DNA of 64,000 nt from Rhizobium sp. SSA_523 (GTDB lineage: Bacteria > Pseudomonadota > Alphaproteobacteria > Rhizobiales > Rhizobiaceae): assembly GCF_030435705.1 (NCBI RefSeq), contig NZ_CP129382.1, forward strand, positions 3,094,501 through 3,158,500. Reading direction: 5' to 3'. The notes beneath the pieces were generated by a model. That model had not been told where the DNA came from and did no database searches. It saw only the letters and a program-made list of their open reading frames with translations. Shown here piece by piece: positions 27,728 to 36,859 of this stretch (the first letter of the stretch is position 1; every line of letters begins with the position of its first letter). Position numbers and translations under genes: made by a program.

Positions 27728-27997
27728 TACTTTGTCGAACGCTTTTTTGAGCGCGGTGGCTGCTGCATCAACCGGCGCGAGTACAACGCAGGCGCGGAAT
27801 CATTTTCGCATCCGCAAAAACGGAGAATCGTGAAATCCTTCCAAAACCCCTTTATCATAACAAATTTCCGGGATGTCTTCCGCGACAAAGCTCGGTCCAA
27901 GCTGCAGTAAAATCAATCGGAGATTGCATTCACCAGGAGGGGAACAAAATATCGAAACGGGCTGTTGCGCTCGAAGAAAGTTTCGCATAGCCTTTTT

Positions 27998-28013
27998 ACG
28001 GCAACGTTTCAGT
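27998..28013. promoter_or_regulatory. LacI-type operator 2
   Basis: ACGGCAACGTTTCAGT matches the reverse complement of operator 1 (ACTGCAACGTTTCAGT) at 15 of 16 positions. It overlaps the presumed 5' leader and ends 14 bp before the binding-protein ATG, where a bound repressor would block transcription. Confidence 0.6.
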
Positions 28014-28027
28014 GAGGGAGGAGACTC

Positions 28028-29263
28028 ATGAATTTGCGTGTTTTAAAAGCTATGGCTCTGGCGAGCGTCATGCTGCCGGCCGCTCATGTCGGCGCAACGG
28101 AGCTGGAGGTTACCCATTGGTGGACATCCGGCGGCGAGGCGGCGGCTGTCAAAGAGCTTGCGGATGCCTTCAACACCACAGGCAATACCTGGGTTGACGG
28201 CGCCATTGCCGGCTCGGGCGGTACGGCCCGGCCAATCATGATCAGTCGGATCACCGGTGGCGACCCGATGGGCGCCACGCAGTTCAACCATGGCCGCCAG
28301 GCGGAGGAGCTTGTGCAGGCCGGTCTCATGCGAGATCTGAGCGATGTGGCGGAGAAAGGGAAGTGGAAGGAGATCATCAAGCCGGCCAGCCTGCTCGACA
28401 GCTGCACGATTGACGGCAAGATCTATTGCGCCCCGGTCAATATCCATTCCTGGCAGTGGCTCTGGCTTTCGAACGATGCGTTCAAGGCGGCCGGCGTCGA
28501 AGTGCCGAAGAACTGGAACGAGTTCGTGGCGGCCGCGCCCGCTCTGCAGAAGGCCGGCATCCAGCCGCTCGCTATGGGTGGACAACCCTGGCAGGCGACC
28601 GGTGCCTTCGACACGCTGATCATTTCGCTCGGTGGCAAGGATCTTTTCATGAAGGTCTTCAGCGACAAGGATGAAGAGGCGGCTGCCGGCCCGGACATGG
28701 CCAAGATCTTCAAGGCGGCAGACGATGCGCGCAAGATGGCCAAGGGCACCAATGTGCAGGACTGGAACCAGGCCACGAACATGGTCATCACCGGCAAGGC
28801 GGCCGGGCAGATCATGGGGGACTGGGCCCAGGGCGAATTCCAGCTGGCGGGCAAGACCGCCGGCAAGGATTATACCTGCCTTCCCGGTCTCGGCCTCAAC
28901 CAGTATCTGACGGCCGGCGGCGATGCCTTCTATTTCCCGCTCCTGAAGGATGAGGCCCAGTCGAAGGCGCAGGAAGTGCTGGCCCAGACCATCGTCGACC
29001 CGAAGACGCAGGTCGCCTTCAACCTGAAGAAGGGCTCGCTGCCGGTGCGCGGCGATGTCGATCTGGCGGCGGCAAACGACTGCATGAAGAAAGGTCTCGA
29101 TGTCCTTGCAAAGGGCAATATCCTCAAGAGCACGGATCAACTCCTCTCGGCGGATACGCAGAAGCAGAAGGAGGATCTGTTTTCCGAATTCTTCGCCAAT
29201 GCGTCCATGACGCCTGAAGCGGCGCAGAAGCGGTTCGCCGATATCATCGCCTCTGCCGATTGA
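28028..29263 (+). CDS. CUT1 ABC transporter, sugar-binding protein
   Basis: The 411-aa product has a signal peptide (residues about 1-24, MNLRVLKAMALASVML...HVGA) and the family 1 solute-binding form: LEVTHWWTSGGEAAAVKELADAF, FNHGRQAEELVQAGLM, YCAPVNIHSWQWLWLSNDAF. It resembles the GtsA-like glucose/mannose-type binding proteins. Two permease and one ATPase gene follow. The combination with GH2 and GH43 enzymes points to a short plant-derived oligosaccharide as ligand, but the actual sugar cannot be read from the sequence. Confidence 0.92.
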   Translation: MNLRVLKAMALASVMLPAAHVGATELEVTHWWTSGGEAAAVKELADAFNTTGNTWVDGAIAGSGGTARPIMISRITGGDPMGATQFNHGRQAEELVQAGLMRDLSDVAEKGKWKEIIKPASLLDSCTIDGKIYCAPVNIHSWQWLWLSNDAFKAAGVEVPKNWNEFVAAAPALQKAGIQPLAMGGQPWQATGAFDTLIISLGGKDLFMKVFSDKDEEAAAGPDMAKIFKAADDARKMAKGTNVQDWNQATNMVITGKAAGQIMGDWAQGEFQLAGKTAGKDYTCLPGLGLNQYLTAGGDAFYFPLLKDEAQSKAQEVLAQTIVDPKTQVAFNLKKGSLPVRGDVDLAAANDCMKKGLDVLAKGNILKSTDQLLSADTQKQKEDLFSEFFANASMTPEAAQKRFADIIASAD

Positions 29264-29275
29264 TCAGCCTGCGGC

Positions 29276-29308
29276 GAGCCGGTCGTCCTGTCCTGAGCCG
29301 ACCGGCTC
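29276..29308 (+). other. Intercistronic hairpin after the sugar-binding protein gene
   Basis: GAGCCGGTCG (29276-29285) pairs perfectly with CGACCGGCTC (29299-29308) across a 13-nt loop, with no T run. Such hairpins behind binding-protein genes often protect the upstream mRNA and give the binding protein higher yield than the permeases. Confidence 0.6.
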
Positions 29309-29398
29309 TCTTGCCCCCGACGACAGCCGACGAGGCTGCATCCGGTCCTTGCGCCGGTGCGGCTCCGGCTCTTCGTGATCAATGAGGAGACCTTCTCT

Positions 29399-30301
29399 AT
29401 GACATCCCGCGCGCCGGCTGGCCGGCCGAACCAGCTTTTCAAGAACCTCAACGCGAAGATCGCCCTCATCCCGATGATGCTCGTCGCGCTCGTCGTCTTT
29501 CTTGGCGGCACGGTCTGGACGGTGCTGTATTCCTTCACACGCTCAGGGCTGCTGCCGCGGCTGAGCTTTGTCGGTCTCGACCAGTATGAGCGTCTCTGGG
29601 ATGCGCCTCGCTGGATCATCTCCATCCAGAACCTGGCGATCTACGGCATCTTGTCGCTGATCTTCAGCCTGTGCATCGGCTTTCTGCTGGCGGCGCTGAT
29701 GGACCAGAAGATCCGCTTCGAAAATACCTTCCGCACCATCTTTCTCTATCCGTTCGCCCTGTCCTTCATCGTCACCGGGCTGGTCTGGCAGTGGATCCTC
29801 AATCCGGAATTCGGCATCCAGTCCATCGTCCGGAGCCTGGGCTGGACCAGTTTCGCCTTCGATCCGCTCTACAACCCGCAGATCGTCATCTATGGAATCC
29901 TGATTGCCGGCCTGTGGCAGGGCACGGGCCTCGTGATGTGCCTGATGCTGGCCGGCCTGCGCGGCATAGACGAGGATATCTGGAAGGCCGCCCGGGTGGA
30001 CGGCATACCCATGTGGCGGACCTATCTCTTCATCATCATTCCCATGATGCGGCCCGTCTTCATCACGACCTTGGTGCTGATCGCAAGCGGCATCGTCAAG
30101 GTCTACGACCTCGTCGTGGCGCAGACCAGCGGCGGCCCCGGGATAGCCTCGGAAGTGCCGGCCAAATACGTCTATGACTACATGTTCCAGGCGCAGAATC
30201 TGGGCCAGGGCTTCGCCGCCTCCACCATGATGCTGCTGACGGTCGCCATCATCGTCATCCCCTGGGCCTATCTCGAATTCGGAGGGAAGAAGCGTGGCTA
30301 A
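29399..30301 (+). CDS. CUT1 ABC transporter permease 1
   Basis: The 300-aa inner-membrane protein has six predicted helices. The ABC permease EAA loop is visible as DEDIWKAARVDGIPMWRTYLFIIIPMMRP (EAA---G-------I-LP), about residues 198-226. The ATG at 29399 is chosen because GAGGAGA (29384-29390) precedes it and the N-terminus MTSRAPAGRPNQLFKN suits a cytoplasmic tail. It overlaps the next permease gene by 8 bp. With its partner it forms the transmembrane channel of the sugar importer. Confidence 0.93.
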   Translation: MTSRAPAGRPNQLFKNLNAKIALIPMMLVALVVFLGGTVWTVLYSFTRSGLLPRLSFVGLDQYERLWDAPRWIISIQNLAIYGILSLIFSLCIGFLLAALMDQKIRFENTFRTIFLYPFALSFIVTGLVWQWILNPEFGIQSIVRSLGWTSFAFDPLYNPQIVIYGILIAGLWQGTGLVMCLMLAGLRGIDEDIWKAARVDGIPMWRTYLFIIIPMMRPVFITTLVLIASGIVKVYDLVVAQTSGGPGIASEVPAKYVYDYMFQAQNLGQGFAASTMMLLTVAIIVIPWAYLEFGGKKRG

Positions 30302-31235
30302 CATTGGCACGATCAACGCGACAGGCGCAAGTTTCGATGCGGTGGCCGGCCAGACGGCAGGCCCGCGCGGCAGGCGCCCGAGAAAGACCCTCTCGCGCCG
30401 CAATATCATCCTCTACGGCACGCTGATCATTGCAGCGCTCTATTATCTGCTGCCGCTCTACGTCATGGTCGTCACGTCATTGAAGGGTATGCCGGAAATC
30501 CGTCTCGGCAATATCTTCTCTCCGCCCATGGAGATCACGCTGGAACCCTGGGCCAAAGCCTGGGCGAGCGCCTGCACCGGATTGAACTGCGAAGGCCTCT
30601 CGCGCGGCTTCTGGAATTCGGTGCGCATTCTGCTGCCTTCGGTCGTGGTGTCGATCGCGGTCGCCTCGGTCAGCGGCTATGCGCTGGCGAACTGGCGGTT
30701 CAAGGGCGCCGACCTGTTCTTTTCCATCCTGATCATCGGAGCCTTCATCCCCTATCAGGTGATGATCTACCCGATCGTGATCATCCTGCGCGAACTCGGC
30801 GTCTATGGCACGCTGACCGGCCTCGTCATCGTTCACACGATCTTCGGCATGCCGATCCTGACCCTGCTGTTCCGCAATTATTTCTCCGCCCTGCCGGAGG
30901 AATTGTTCAAGGCCGCGCGCATCGATGGTGCCGGCTTCTGGCAGATCTACCTGCGCATCATGCTGCCAATGTCGCTGCCAATCTTCGTCGTAGCCATGAT
31001 CCTGCAGGTCACCGGCATCTGGAACGACTTCCTGTTCGGCGTCGTCTTCACCAGGCCCGACAGCTATCCGATGACGGTGCAGCTCAACAATATCGTCAAC
31101 TCCGTGCAGGGGGTGAAGGAATACAACGTCAATATGGCGGCGACCCTTTTGACGGGCGCTGTGCCTCTGATCGTCTATTTCGTCTCCGGCAGATTGTTTG
31201 TCCGCGGTATTGCCGCCGGCGCAGTGAAGGGCTGA
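30294..31235 (+). CDS. CUT1 ABC transporter permease 2
   Basis: The 313-aa product has six predicted helices after a long basic N-terminus (residues 1-38). The EAA loop is EELFKAARIDGAGFWQIYLRIMLPMSLP (about residues 203-230). Translation starts at GTG 30294, with GGAGGG 7 bp upstream inside the end of permease 1, so the two are coupled. This is the MalG-like partner of the pair. Confidence 0.93.
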   Translation: MANIGTINATGASFDAVAGQTAGPRGRRPRKTLSRRNIILYGTLIIAALYYLLPLYVMVVTSLKGMPEIRLGNIFSPPMEITLEPWAKAWASACTGLNCEGLSRGFWNSVRILLPSVVVSIAVASVSGYALANWRFKGADLFFSILIIGAFIPYQVMIYPIVIILRELGVYGTLTGLVIVHTIFGMPILTLLFRNYFSALPEELFKAARIDGAGFWQIYLRIMLPMSLPIFVVAMILQVTGIWNDFLFGVVFTRPDSYPMTVQLNNIVNSVQGVKEYNVNMAATLLTGAVPLIVYFVSGRLFVRGIAAGAVKG

Positions 31236-31241
31236 ATTTCC

Positions 31242-32330
31242 ATGGCCGATAGTGTTTCCATTCGCGATCTCTCCCTCTCCTTCGGATCGGTGACCGTTCT
31301 CAAGGATCTCAACCTCGATATCCGCGACGGTGAATTCCTGGTGCTTCTCGGCTCGTCCGGCTGCGGAAAATCCACTTTGCTGAACTGCATTGCCGGGCTT
31401 CTCGAGCCGACGGACGGGCAGATCTTCATCAAGGATCGCAATGTCACCTGGGAAGAGCCGAAAGACCGAGGCATTGGCATGGTCTTCCAGTCCTATGCGC
31501 TGTATCCGCAGATGACCGTGGAAAAGAACCTCTCCTTCGGCCTGGCCGTCGCCAAGATGCCGAAGCCCGATATCGACAAGCGTGTCGCACGGGCCGCCGA
31601 GATCCTGCAGATCGGCCCGCTTCTGAAGCGCAAGCCAGCCGAACTCTCCGGCGGCCAGCGCCAGCGCGTCGCGATCGGCCGCGCTCTGGTGCGCGATGTC
31701 GATGTCTTCCTTTTCGATGAGCCGCTCTCCAATCTGGATGCCAAGCTGCGCTCCGAACTGCGCGTCGAGATCAAGCGGCTCCACCAGTCGCTGAAAAACA
31801 CCATGATCTATGTGACGCATGACCAGATCGAGGCGCTGACCCTGGCAGACCGCATCGCCATCATGAAGAGCGGCGTGATCCAGCAGCTCGATGATCCCAT
31901 CGTCATCTACAATCGCCCGAAAAACCTGTTCGTCGCGGGCTTTATCGGTTCACCCTCGATGAATTTCCTGAAGGGCGAGATCGTCGAGGCAAGCGGCCGG
32001 CCGATCTTCCGCACCCACGGCGTCGACTTCTCGCTGGACGGCTATGAGGCCTCGCAGCCGCTGAAGGCCGGGCGGCGCGTGGTTTTAGGCGTGCGGCCGG
32101 AGCACATTTCGATCGATACGGAAGGCGCGGCCGCCGAAGTGCATGAGGCCGTTGTCGATATTGAGGAACCGATGGGCGCCGACAATCTTCTCTGGCTGAA
32201 CCACGCCAATCATCTGATGTCGGTCCGGATTGGCGGAGCCAGGCGCTATGCCCCCGGAAGCCGGGTGCGGATGACCTTCGACATGCGCATGGCATCGCTC
32301 TTCGACGCGGAAACGGAAGACCGGATCTGA
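31242..32330 (+). CDS. CUT1 ABC transporter ATP-binding protein (MalK/UgpC-like)
   Basis: The 362-aa ATPase has Walker A GSSGCGKST (about residues 37-45), the Q-loop in GMVFQSYALYPQMTV, signature LSGGQRQRVAIGRALV, Walker B VFLFDEPLSNLDAKLR and the switch histidine in YVTHDQIEALTLAD. The C-terminal third (about 235-362) is the MalK-type regulatory TOBE domain. It energises the two permeases. The ribosome-binding site is weak, and the gene starts only 6 bp after the permease stop, so it is probably read by coupling. Confidence 0.94.
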   Translation: MADSVSIRDLSLSFGSVTVLKDLNLDIRDGEFLVLLGSSGCGKSTLLNCIAGLLEPTDGQIFIKDRNVTWEEPKDRGIGMVFQSYALYPQMTVEKNLSFGLAVAKMPKPDIDKRVARAAEILQIGPLLKRKPAELSGGQRQRVAIGRALVRDVDVFLFDEPLSNLDAKLRSELRVEIKRLHQSLKNTMIYVTHDQIEALTLADRIAIMKSGVIQQLDDPIVIYNRPKNLFVAGFIGSPSMNFLKGEIVEASGRPIFRTHGVDFSLDGYEASQPLKAGRRVVLGVRPEHISIDTEGAAAEVHEAVVDIEEPMGADNLLWLNHANHLMSVRIGGARRYAPGSRVRMTFDMRMASLFDAETEDRI

Positions 32331-32389
32331 TGACGGCTTTGCGCGACAAACGGCACCTTGCCACAGGGGCCGGCGAACAGGAGTAATCC

Positions 32390-34822
32390 ATGACACGTCT
32401 CGATCTTGCCGGCACATGGCGGCTTTCCTCGGCCGATGGGGAAATTCAGGCGCTGATGCCAATCCCCGGCGATGTTCACACGGCGCTGAAGAATGCCGGT
32501 TTCGTGCCCGATCCCTATGTCGGGCGCAACGAAATCGACCTGCAATGGGTGGCCGAACAGGACTGGGAGATCGAGCAGGTCTTCACGCTCCCATCGACGG
32601 AAGGCAGCTGGTATCTCGACATCACCGATCTGGATACCGTGGCCACCGTCACGCTGAATAGTGTCGTGGTTCTGGAAGCGGATAATTGCTTTCGCCGCTT
32701 TCGCCCCGATGTCGGCTCCGCCCTTCGCGAGGGCGAGAACCGCATGTCCATCCGCTTTCATTCCAGCATTCGGGAAGGTGCGGCGCGGCAGGCAAAGCAG
32801 CCCTTCTACATTCCTTACCAGACAGCCAATTCACCCATTGCCAACGGCAATATGCTGCGCAAGCCGCAATGCCATTTCGGCTGGGACTGGAATATTGCTC
32901 TTGCACCGCTCGGGCTCTACGGCACCATAGCGCTTCGGAAGCTGGAGACCGCGCGCGTCGAGCATGTGACGATCACCCAGAGCCATGGCGAGAGCGGTGT
33001 GGATGTGGCGGTCACCGTCTCTCTGTTTGCCGATGCCGTGGGCGGCCTGCCGCTCATCCTGACGCTTGGCGATGAAGAGGTGCGGCTGGATGTCGGGGTG
33101 CGGCCCGGGGAAGTCTCCGTCCATCATGTCTTTCACATCGACGCGCCACGCCTCTGGTGGCCATCGGGCAGCGGCGAACAGGCGCTTTACACGCTTGTGG
33201 TGGAGACGCCGTCTGAAACCGTGACGCGCAGGATCGGCCTGCGCAAGGCCGAATTGCTGACCGATCCGGACGATGCCGGCAGCCGCTTCGCTTTCCGCAT
33301 CAACGGATCGGAAATCTTCTGCCGCGGCGCGAACTGGATACCGGCCGACGCCCTGTTCTCGCTGACCAGCCCCGACAAGACGCGGGATCTTCTCCAGTCC
33401 GCTATCGATGCGAATATGAACATGATCCGCATCTGGGGCGGGGGCTTTTACGAGGCGGACTGGTTCTACGATCTCTGCGACGAAATGGGTCTGATGGTCT
33501 GGCAGGACTTCCAGTTCTCCTGCAATCTTTATCCCTCGACACCGGATTTCCTCGCCAATGTTACGGCGGAAGTCGATTACCAGGTTCGCCGGCTGATCAC
33601 GCATCCCTCGATCATCCTGTGGTGCGGCGATAACGAGCTTGTCGGTGCCCTGACATGGTTCAAGGAATCGGTCGACAATCGCGACCGTTACCTCGTGTCC
33701 TATGACAGGCTCAACCGGACGATCGAGCAGACGCTCCTGAAGGCGGCGCCCGATGCGCTGTGGTGGCCCTCCAGCCCGGCCACCGGCTACATGGATTACG
33801 GGGATGCCTGGCATGCCGACGGCTCCGGCGACATGCACTACTGGTCGGTCTGGCACGAGAACAAGCCTTTCGAGGATTATCGCAGCGTGCGTCCGCGCTT
33901 CTGCTCCGAATTCGGCTTCCAGTCCTATACATCGCTGCCTGTCATCCGAACCTATGCCGGCGATAGCGACCTGAACATCGCCTCGCCCGTGATGGAACTG
34001 CACCAGAAGAATGTCGGCGGCAACGAACGTATCGCGGCAACCATGTTCCGCTATTTCCGCTTTCCGGAGGGATTTGCGAATTTTGTCTATCTGAGCCAGG
34101 TGCAGCAGGCGCTCGCCATCAGGACGGCGGTGGATTACTGGCGCTCCCTGAAGCCGCATTGCATGGGCACGCTGTACTGGCAGTTGAACGACACCTGGCC
34201 GGTCGCCTCCTGGTCCAGTCTGGACTATGGTGGCGGTTGGAAACTTCTGCATTACTTGGCCCGACGCTTCTTCCAGCCAGTGGCGGTTGCCGCCATTCCC
34301 TCGCAGGATGGGACGCGGATCGACCTCTCCCTCGTCAATGACACGCCGTCCGACGTCACGGTGACGCTGAACCTGTCACTGCTGGCGCTGAACGGGGAAA
34401 AGCGGCCGCTGCGCAGCCTCGATGTCACCTGCAGCCCGGATGCCGCAATCGTGGCAGCCACGGTTAATACGGCCGACATCCCTGCAGATTGCCTGCTCTC
34501 CTGGAATTTTACGGCAAGCAACGGAATGGGCGGCGACGGCCATCATGTCGTCGGGACCTACAAGGCGCTGGATCTTCAGCCGGCGGGCCTGGCCCTTGAT
34601 GTGAGGCCGGCGCCGACCGGCGGCTATGACGTCACGGTCCAGGCGGGCGGGCTGGGTCTCTACATCATGGTGGAAAGCACTGTTGCCGGCCGCTTTTCAG
34701 ACAATGGCTTCGATCTTTCGGCGGGTGAGAGCCGCCGCATCACCTTTCTTCCGTCTTCCGAAAGCGAAGGCGAACCTGTGTTCCGCATCTACGACCTTCA
34801 GTCCTGCGCCTCTGCAGGCTGA
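32390..34822 (+). CDS. Glycoside hydrolase family 2, beta-mannosidase-like
   Basis: The 810-aa product matches GH2 beta-mannosidases: N-terminal jelly-roll (about 1-180; KPQCHFGWDWNIALAP), Ig-like domain (about 190-280), TIM barrel (about 290-600) and C-terminal beta domains. The likely acid/base is E416 (WCGDNELVG) and the nucleophile E507 (FCSEFGFQSY). There is no signal peptide, so it hydrolyses imported oligosaccharides in the cytoplasm. It starts 59 bp after the ATPase gene with AGGAG before the ATG. Beta-mannosidase is the best call; another beta-glycosidase specificity within GH2 is possible. Confidence 0.88.
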   Translation: MTRLDLAGTWRLSSADGEIQALMPIPGDVHTALKNAGFVPDPYVGRNEIDLQWVAEQDWEIEQVFTLPSTEGSWYLDITDLDTVATVTLNSVVVLEADNCFRRFRPDVGSALREGENRMSIRFHSSIREGAARQAKQPFYIPYQTANSPIANGNMLRKPQCHFGWDWNIALAPLGLYGTIALRKLETARVEHVTITQSHGESGVDVAVTVSLFADAVGGLPLILTLGDEEVRLDVGVRPGEVSVHHVFHIDAPRLWWPSGSGEQALYTLVVETPSETVTRRIGLRKAELLTDPDDAGSRFAFRINGSEIFCRGANWIPADALFSLTSPDKTRDLLQSAIDANMNMIRIWGGGFYEADWFYDLCDEMGLMVWQDFQFSCNLYPSTPDFLANVTAEVDYQVRRLITHPSIILWCGDNELVGALTWFKESVDNRDRYLVSYDRLNRTIEQTLLKAAPDALWWPSSPATGYMDYGDAWHADGSGDMHYWSVWHENKPFEDYRSVRPRFCSEFGFQSYTSLPVIRTYAGDSDLNIASPVMELHQKNVGGNERIAATMFRYFRFPEGFANFVYLSQVQQALAIRTAVDYWRSLKPHCMGTLYWQLNDTWPVASWSSLDYGGGWKLLHYLARRFFQPVAVAAIPSQDGTRIDLSLVNDTPSDVTVTLNLSLLALNGEKRPLRSLDVTCSPDAAIVAATVNTADIPADCLLSWNFTASNGMGGDGHHVVGTYKALDLQPAGLALDVRPAPTGGYDVTVQAGGLGLYIMVESTVAGRFSDNGFDLSAGESRRITFLPSSESEGEPVFRIYDLQSCASAG

Positions 34823-34867
34823 CATTTCACGACCGCGAAGAGGGCCGCGACGGCCCGGGAGGATCCT

Positions 34868-35629
34868 ATGACTGAACTCGGTTTCCAGCTTTACAGCGCG
34901 CGCAATTTTCCGCCTCTGTCGGATGTGCTGGAGCGTCTGTCCAAGGCCGGCTACACGCATGTGGAAGGCTATGGCGGGATCTATGCCGGCATGGACGACG
35001 AGGCGCTGAGCGGCCTGAGACGGGATCTGGACAGATCCGGCCTGACGATGCCGACGGGCCATTTCGGTCTCGACATGCTGGAGCGGGAGCCGGATCGCGC
35101 CATGGCAATTGCCAGAACGCTGGGCATGGAAGCGATTTACTGCCCTTACCTTCTGCCCGACCAGCGGCCGGCCGATGCGGCCTCCTGGCGTGCCTTCGGG
35201 CAACGCCTGGCAGAGGCAGGCAAGCGCTTTCAGGATGCAGGCCTGGTATTCGGCTGGCACAATCATGATTTCGAATTCCTCAGCCTCGGCGACGGCACCA
35301 CGCCGCAGGAGCATATTCTCGAGGGCGGGCCTGATCTTGCCTGGGAGGCCGACATTGCCTGGATCATCCGCGGCAAGGCGGATCCCTTTGCCTGGATCGA
35401 TCGCTACGGCAGCCGCATCCGTGCCGTCCATGTCAAGGATATCGCGCCGGCCGGCGACAATGCCGATGAGGATGGCTGGGCGGATGTGGGACACGGCACG
35501 GTGCCGTGGAAGGCCCTGATGGAGGCGCTTCGTGCAAGTTCGGCCAAGCACTTCATTGTCGAACATGACAATCCGAAGGATCTTGATCGCCTGATCACGC
35601 GCTCCTTCGCCGCATTCTCCACCTATTGA
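34868..35629 (+). CDS. Sugar phosphate isomerase/epimerase (xylose isomerase-like TIM barrel)
   Basis: The 253-aa product is an AP-endonuclease-2/xylose-isomerase-like TIM barrel. Metal-site landmarks are LVFGWHNHDFEF, WEADIAWIIRGK, IRAVHVKDIAP and HFIVEHDNP, each supplying His, Glu or Asp ligands. GGGAGGATCC precedes the ATG. Such enzymes isomerise or epimerise keto-sugars and often pair with Gfo/Idh/MocA dehydrogenases, as here, in oxidation-epimerisation-reduction routes for sugars or glycosides. Confidence 0.88.
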   Translation: MTELGFQLYSARNFPPLSDVLERLSKAGYTHVEGYGGIYAGMDDEALSGLRRDLDRSGLTMPTGHFGLDMLEREPDRAMAIARTLGMEAIYCPYLLPDQRPADAASWRAFGQRLAEAGKRFQDAGLVFGWHNHDFEFLSLGDGTTPQEHILEGGPDLAWEADIAWIIRGKADPFAWIDRYGSRIRAVHVKDIAPAGDNADEDGWADVGHGTVPWKALMEALRASSAKHFIVEHDNPKDLDRLITRSFAAFSTY

Positions 35630-35654
35630 ACCTTGTAATCATCCGGAGCGCCAA

Positions 35655-36788
35655 ATGGCCAAGGAACTCGGCGTCGGCATCATTGGATGCGGCAATATCT
35701 CCACCACCTATCTCTCGCTGGCACCCCTGTTCCGGGGCATCAAAATGCTGGCCTGCGCGGACGTGAATCCCAATGCCGCGCAATTGCGCGCTGAAGAATA
35801 TGGCGTGACGGCACAAAGCATCGACGATCTTCTGTCCAATGACGAGCTGGACGTCATCGTCAATCTGACCGTTCCTGCGGCCCATTTCGCCGTGTCCAAG
35901 GCCATTCTGGAGGCCGGCAAGCACGTCTACTCGGAAAAGCCGCTGGTTCTTTCGCTCGAAGAGGGCGAAGCCCTGCGGTCTCTTGCCAAGGAGAAGACGC
36001 TTGCCATCGGCTGCGCACCGGACACGTTCCTCGGCGGCGCGCATCAGTTGGCGCGCAAATATATCGACGAGGGCGGGATCGGGCGCATCACCTCCGGAAC
36101 CTGCCATGTGATGAGCCCCGGAATGGAAATGTGGCATCCCAATCCGGGCTTCTTCTTCCTGGCGGGAGGAGGACCGATCCTCGATCTCGGTCCCTATTAC
36201 ATCGCCAATCTGATCAATCTTATCGGTCCGGTCAAGCGCGTGGCCGCCCTGACCTCCATGGCCAATACCAGCCGGACCGTGACGAGCCAGCCGCTGGCCG
36301 GTACCGTCATTCCTGTCGAAACGCCGACCAATATCCATGCGCTTCTGGAATTCGTCAGTGGCGCTACGATTACGCTGTCCGCAAGCTGGGATGTTTGGTC
36401 ACACAGACATAACAATATGGAATTATACGGCACCGAGGGGTCGATTTTCGTGCCTGATCCAAATTTCTTCGGCGGAACGGTTGAAGCATCCGGCAAAAAC
36501 AAGGATATTCAGCCGCTGGAGGAGTGGGATCATCCGTTCGGCAAGCCTAACCAGGAAAGTCCGCAAGGGCCGCGTGCGAATTATCGCACGGCCGGCCTGG
36601 CGGATATGGCCATGGCTTTGATTTCGGGTCGCGATCCGCGTTGCTCCCTCGACCGCACTCTGCACGGAATCGACGTGATGACGAGCATACTCAAGTCCGG
36701 TCAAGATGGGTGCTTCGTGGACCTCGCCACGACCTGCACCCAACCGGCGGCGCTGGGTGTCGATGAGGCGCTAGCACTGCTGCGTTGA
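35655..36788 (+). CDS. Gfo/Idh/MocA-family oxidoreductase
   Basis: The 377-aa product has a Rossmann NAD(P)-binding start, GVGIIGCGNISTTYLSLAP, and the family motif GKHVYSEKPLVLSLEEG; the catalytic domain contains GGGPILDLGPYYIANLINLIG with the usual D-x-x-x-H/Y region. It is 25 bp after the isomerase gene and should work with it on a sugar freed by the glycosidases. The C-terminal GRDPRCSLDRTLHGIDVMTSILKS is typical. A terminator-like hairpin follows directly. Confidence 0.9.
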   Translation: MAKELGVGIIGCGNISTTYLSLAPLFRGIKMLACADVNPNAAQLRAEEYGVTAQSIDDLLSNDELDVIVNLTVPAAHFAVSKAILEAGKHVYSEKPLVLSLEEGEALRSLAKEKTLAIGCAPDTFLGGAHQLARKYIDEGGIGRITSGTCHVMSPGMEMWHPNPGFFFLAGGGPILDLGPYYIANLINLIGPVKRVAALTSMANTSRTVTSQPLAGTVIPVETPTNIHALLEFVSGATITLSASWDVWSHRHNNMELYGTEGSIFVPDPNFFGGTVEASGKNKDIQPLEEWDHPFGKPNQESPQGPRANYRTAGLADMAMALISGRDPRCSLDRTLHGIDVMTSILKSGQDGCFVDLATTCTQPAALGVDEALALLR

Positions 36789-36796
36789 GAGTGGGG

Positions 36797-36837
36797 AGCC
36801 GGTCGTGCCTTTCGGGAGAGGCGCGGCCGGCTTTTTT
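36797..36837 (+). terminator. Terminator-like hairpin before the GH43 gene
   Basis: A 13-bp stem with two G-U pairs (36797-36809 with 36820-36832) around a 10-nt loop runs into six T (36832-36837). It lies between the oxidoreductase stop and the GH43 start, so it may end or attenuate the operon. Confidence 0.7.
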
Positions 36838-36859
36838 CGTTCCTCTTGCGGAGGCCATC

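Larger units (their letters stand above)
27617..28027. other. 411-bp divergent regulatory region of the sugar cluster
   Basis: This gap separates the LacI gene from the ABC binding-protein gene. It holds two copies of an operator-like palindrome (27712-27727 and 27998-28013) and a strong Shine-Dalgarno, GAGGGAGGAG, at 28014-28023. I see no convincing small gene in it. Confidence 0.7.
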
